In this document: in pieces, positions 5,431 through 6,567 of the stretch
Layout of the letters: each line of letters opens with the position of its first letter
How positions within the stretch are numbered: the first letter of the stretch is position 1
Source: Bordetella parapertussis
Lineage (GTDB): Bacteria; Pseudomonadota; Gammaproteobacteria; Burkholderiales; Burkholderiaceae_C
NCBI GenBank assembly: GCA_943328885.2
Contig: CALQBT020000156.1
Span: 1-6,567 of the forward strand
Length of the DNA stretch: 6,567 nucleotides
Direction: 5' to 3'
Notes under the pieces: generated by a model
What the model was told of the DNA's origin: nothing
What the model saw: the letters and a program-made list of their open reading frames with translations, nothing else
The model's database searches: none
Program-made: the position numbers and the translations under genes

Positions 5431-6051
5431 ATGCATGAATTTCTGCGGGCCCTCGCGGTCCAGCGCTGGGACGACCACCGCTACTACCACCACAGCCGCA
5501 TCAACCAGGCGCTGCACTTGCTGTCGGCGCTGAGCTTCATCGCCGCTTACGCGATGCTGTTCGTCGATCCGGCCGTGGCCGGCCTGCTGGCCTGGCTGGT
5601 TTCGATGACCAGTCGCCAGATCGGTCATTTCTTCTTCGAGCCCGACGGTTACGACCAGGTCAACCAGGCCAGCCACGAGCACAAGGAGGCCATCAAGGTC
5701 GGCTACAACCTGCGCCGCAAGGTGGTGTTGATGTCGGTCTGGGCGGCCTCGCCGGTGCTGGTGGCGCTGCAGCCTGGGCTGTGGGGCCTGGTCGCGCCGC
5801 ACAGCTCGTTCTCGGGCTATGCGCACCAGGTCGGTTGGCTGTGGCTGCTGATCGGCGCGGGCGGCTTGTTGTTCCGCACCGTGCACCTGTTCTTTCTGTA
5901 CAACGTTCAAACCGGCCTGGTCTGGGCGACCAAGATCCTGACCGACCCTTTCCACGATGTCTGGCTCTACCACAAGGCGCCGGGCGCCTTGCTGCGCGGC
6001 GAGCTGATCGACCCGATGGGGCATGTGGCGCACGAAGCGCCTCAAGCCTGA
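5431..6051 (+). CDS. Small His-rich multi-pass membrane protein with Mpo1/DUF962-like motifs
   Basis: 206-residue membrane protein. About four hydrophobic segments are visible (roughly 26-46, 48-60, 97-115 and 134-158). The N-terminal YYHHSRINQALH (18-29) resembles the YHxNPxNxxxH opening of Mpo1/DUF962 proteins. RQIGHFFFE (62-70) resembles their second IGHxxxE motif. A third polar patch, ASHEHKEAIKVGYN (80-93), and a C-terminal TDPFHDVWLYHKAP block (171-184) add more His and Asp residues that could bind metal. Yeast Mpo1 is an Fe(II)-dependent dioxygenase that shortens 2-hydroxy fatty acids by one carbon; a similar lipid oxidation here is inference. A diverged fatty-acid-hydroxylase-like fold is the alternative, but its full His-box set is not present. 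The strong ribosome site at 5419-5425 sets the start. The gene is monocistronic, with a PHO-box-like site upstream and a convergent gene 42 bp downstream. Real gene: sure; family: moderate. Confidence 0.6.
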   Translation: MHEFLRALAVQRWDDHRYYHHSRINQALHLLSALSFIAAYAMLFVDPAVAGLLAWLVSMTSRQIGHFFFEPDGYDQVNQASHEHKEAIKVGYNLRRKVVLMSVWAASPVLVALQPGLWGLVAPHSSFSGYAHQVGWLWLLIGAGGLLFRTVHLFFLYNVQTGLVWATKILTDPFHDVWLYHKAPGALLRGELIDPMGHVAHEAPQA

Positions 6052-6055
6052 GTGC

Positions 6056-6095
6056 GACGCCCCGGCGCGATGGCCGCGGCGCCGCGCGCGGCGTC
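6056..6095. terminator. GC-rich inverted repeats between convergent genes, possible terminator
   Basis: GACGCC (6056-6061) pairs perfectly with GGCGTC (6090-6095), and between them lies the 12-bp palindrome CGCGGCGCCGCG (6075-6086). The site spans the 42-bp gap between two convergent stop codons. There is no T-tract on either strand, and such palindromes arise readily at this base composition, so the call is weak. Confidence 0.2.
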
Positions 6096-6567
6096 AGAAC
6101 CGGTGCGCCAGCAACTCGCGCAGGATGCCGCGCTTGATCGATTTGTCGGTCAGCGTGGCGTCCTGCCACCACCAGCCGTCGGCCTTCATCGCGCAGCCGG
6201 CGGCTACGAAGCGCTGCAGCGCGGTCTCGAAATCGGCGTCGCTGTAGTTCAGGCTGAAGATCAGCCGGCCTGTGCCTATCCAGCTCAGCGCCAGGCCTTG
6301 GGCCCGCAGGTAGTACTGCAGCAGCCAGTGGTAGCGCCCGGGCTGGGTGTAGCAGACCGTCCACACCGACTGCAGGTGCGCCACCCGTACCGGCAGGCCG
6401 GCGTCGGCCAGGCGCTGGTTGAAGCGCGCGGCGCGGGCGTCCCAGCGCGCATCCTGGCCGTCGTAGATCGCGCGCACCTCGGCGCTGTCCAGGCGCTCGA
6501 GAAAGACCTGCATCGCCGCCATCACATAGGGGTGGGCGTTGAAGGTGCCGCGGGCAAAGCAGAGGTC
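6094..6567 (-). CDS. Class III PLP-dependent aminotransferase, C-terminal part (N-terminus beyond the right edge)
   Basis: The visible 157 residues are the C-terminal domain of a fold-type I, class III aminotransferase of the glutamate-1-semialdehyde aminotransferase-like group. The first visible residues, DLCFARGTFNAHPYVMAAM, match the conserved GGTFNxNPxAMAA stretch that follows the PLP-lysine region, so the catalytic Lys lies outside the window. Downstream are SVWTVCYTQPGRYHWLLQYYL, then SWIGTGRLIFSLNYSDADF, and a Trp-rich end (DGWWWQDATLT). This C-terminus is unlike that of HemL, so it is probably a separate aminotransferase of unknown substrate, not the heme-pathway enzyme. The frame is open to the window edge; an internal GTG at 6525 is not the start because homology continues upstream of it. 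It is convergent with the Mpo1-like gene and shows no clear link to the lipid genes. Confidence 0.85.
   Translation of the reverse strand, partial: DLCFARGTFNAHPYVMAAMQVFLERLDSAEVRAIYDGQDARWDARAARFNQRLADAGLPVRVAHLQSVWTVCYTQPGRYHWLLQYYLRAQGLALSWIGTGRLIFSLNYSDADFETALQRFVAAGCAMKADGWWWQDATLTDKSIKRGILRELLAHRF

Noticed and set aside
5353..6045. Minus-strand open frame (230 residues) opposite the Mpo1-like gene
   Set aside because: Low-complexity Gln/Arg/Val translation with no motif; the plus strand has a strong ribosome site, membrane segments and conserved His motifs.
6094..6567. Aminotransferase fragment as HemL (heme pathway)
   Set aside because: The C-terminus with its Trp-rich end and QYYLRAQGLALSWIGTG segment does not look like HemL; only the broad class III fold is shared.

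Overview
The window is about two-thirds G+C, with strongly GC-biased third positions and long antisense shadow frames. Protein flavours (DctP/TatT TRAP pair, LplT, GT4 glycosyltransferase) point to a betaproteobacterium, most likely Burkholderiales. This is an inference from family resemblance, not from a marker gene. I see no rRNA, tRNA, insertion sequence, CRISPR array or phage genes. The window is almost fully coding, and the only gap over 150 bp is 5238-5430.

Layout. Positions 1-2687 (minus strand) read, in transcription order, as a PlcP/LpxH2-like metallophosphoesterase, a TatT-type TPR lipoprotein, and a TRAP substrate-binding protein cut off at the left edge. The gaps are 13 and 25 bp, so the three look like one operon. 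Positions 2789-4096 (plus strand) hold a clear LplT lysophospholipid transporter, divergent from the phosphoesterase. Positions 3987-5237 (minus) hold a GT4 glycosyltransferase that converges on lplT and overlaps its 3' end by 110 bp. Positions 5431-6051 (plus) hold a small His-rich membrane protein with Mpo1/DUF962-like motifs. Positions 6094-6567 (minus) hold the C-terminal part of a class III aminotransferase, cut off at the right edge.

How it may work. A PlcP-type phosphoesterase next to an Agt-type GT4 enzyme is the known pair for phosphate-stress membrane remodelling: PlcP removes phospholipid headgroups to leave diacylglycerol, and Agt glycosylates it. Two things go beyond that pair. 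First, both divergent intergenic regions contain an 18-bp PHO-box-like site (7+4+7 with 11-bp spacing), one correctly oriented for the phosphoesterase operon and one for the Mpo1-like gene. Second, the neighbours are also lipid-related or plausibly so: LplT, a possible 2-hydroxy-fatty-acid enzyme, and a TPR-associated TRAP transporter, a class proposed to carry hydrophobic ligands. The working hypothesis is a PhoB-controlled locus joining phospholipid breakdown, glycolipid replacement and lipid-fragment uptake. The gene calls are mostly firm; the shared function and regulation are inference.
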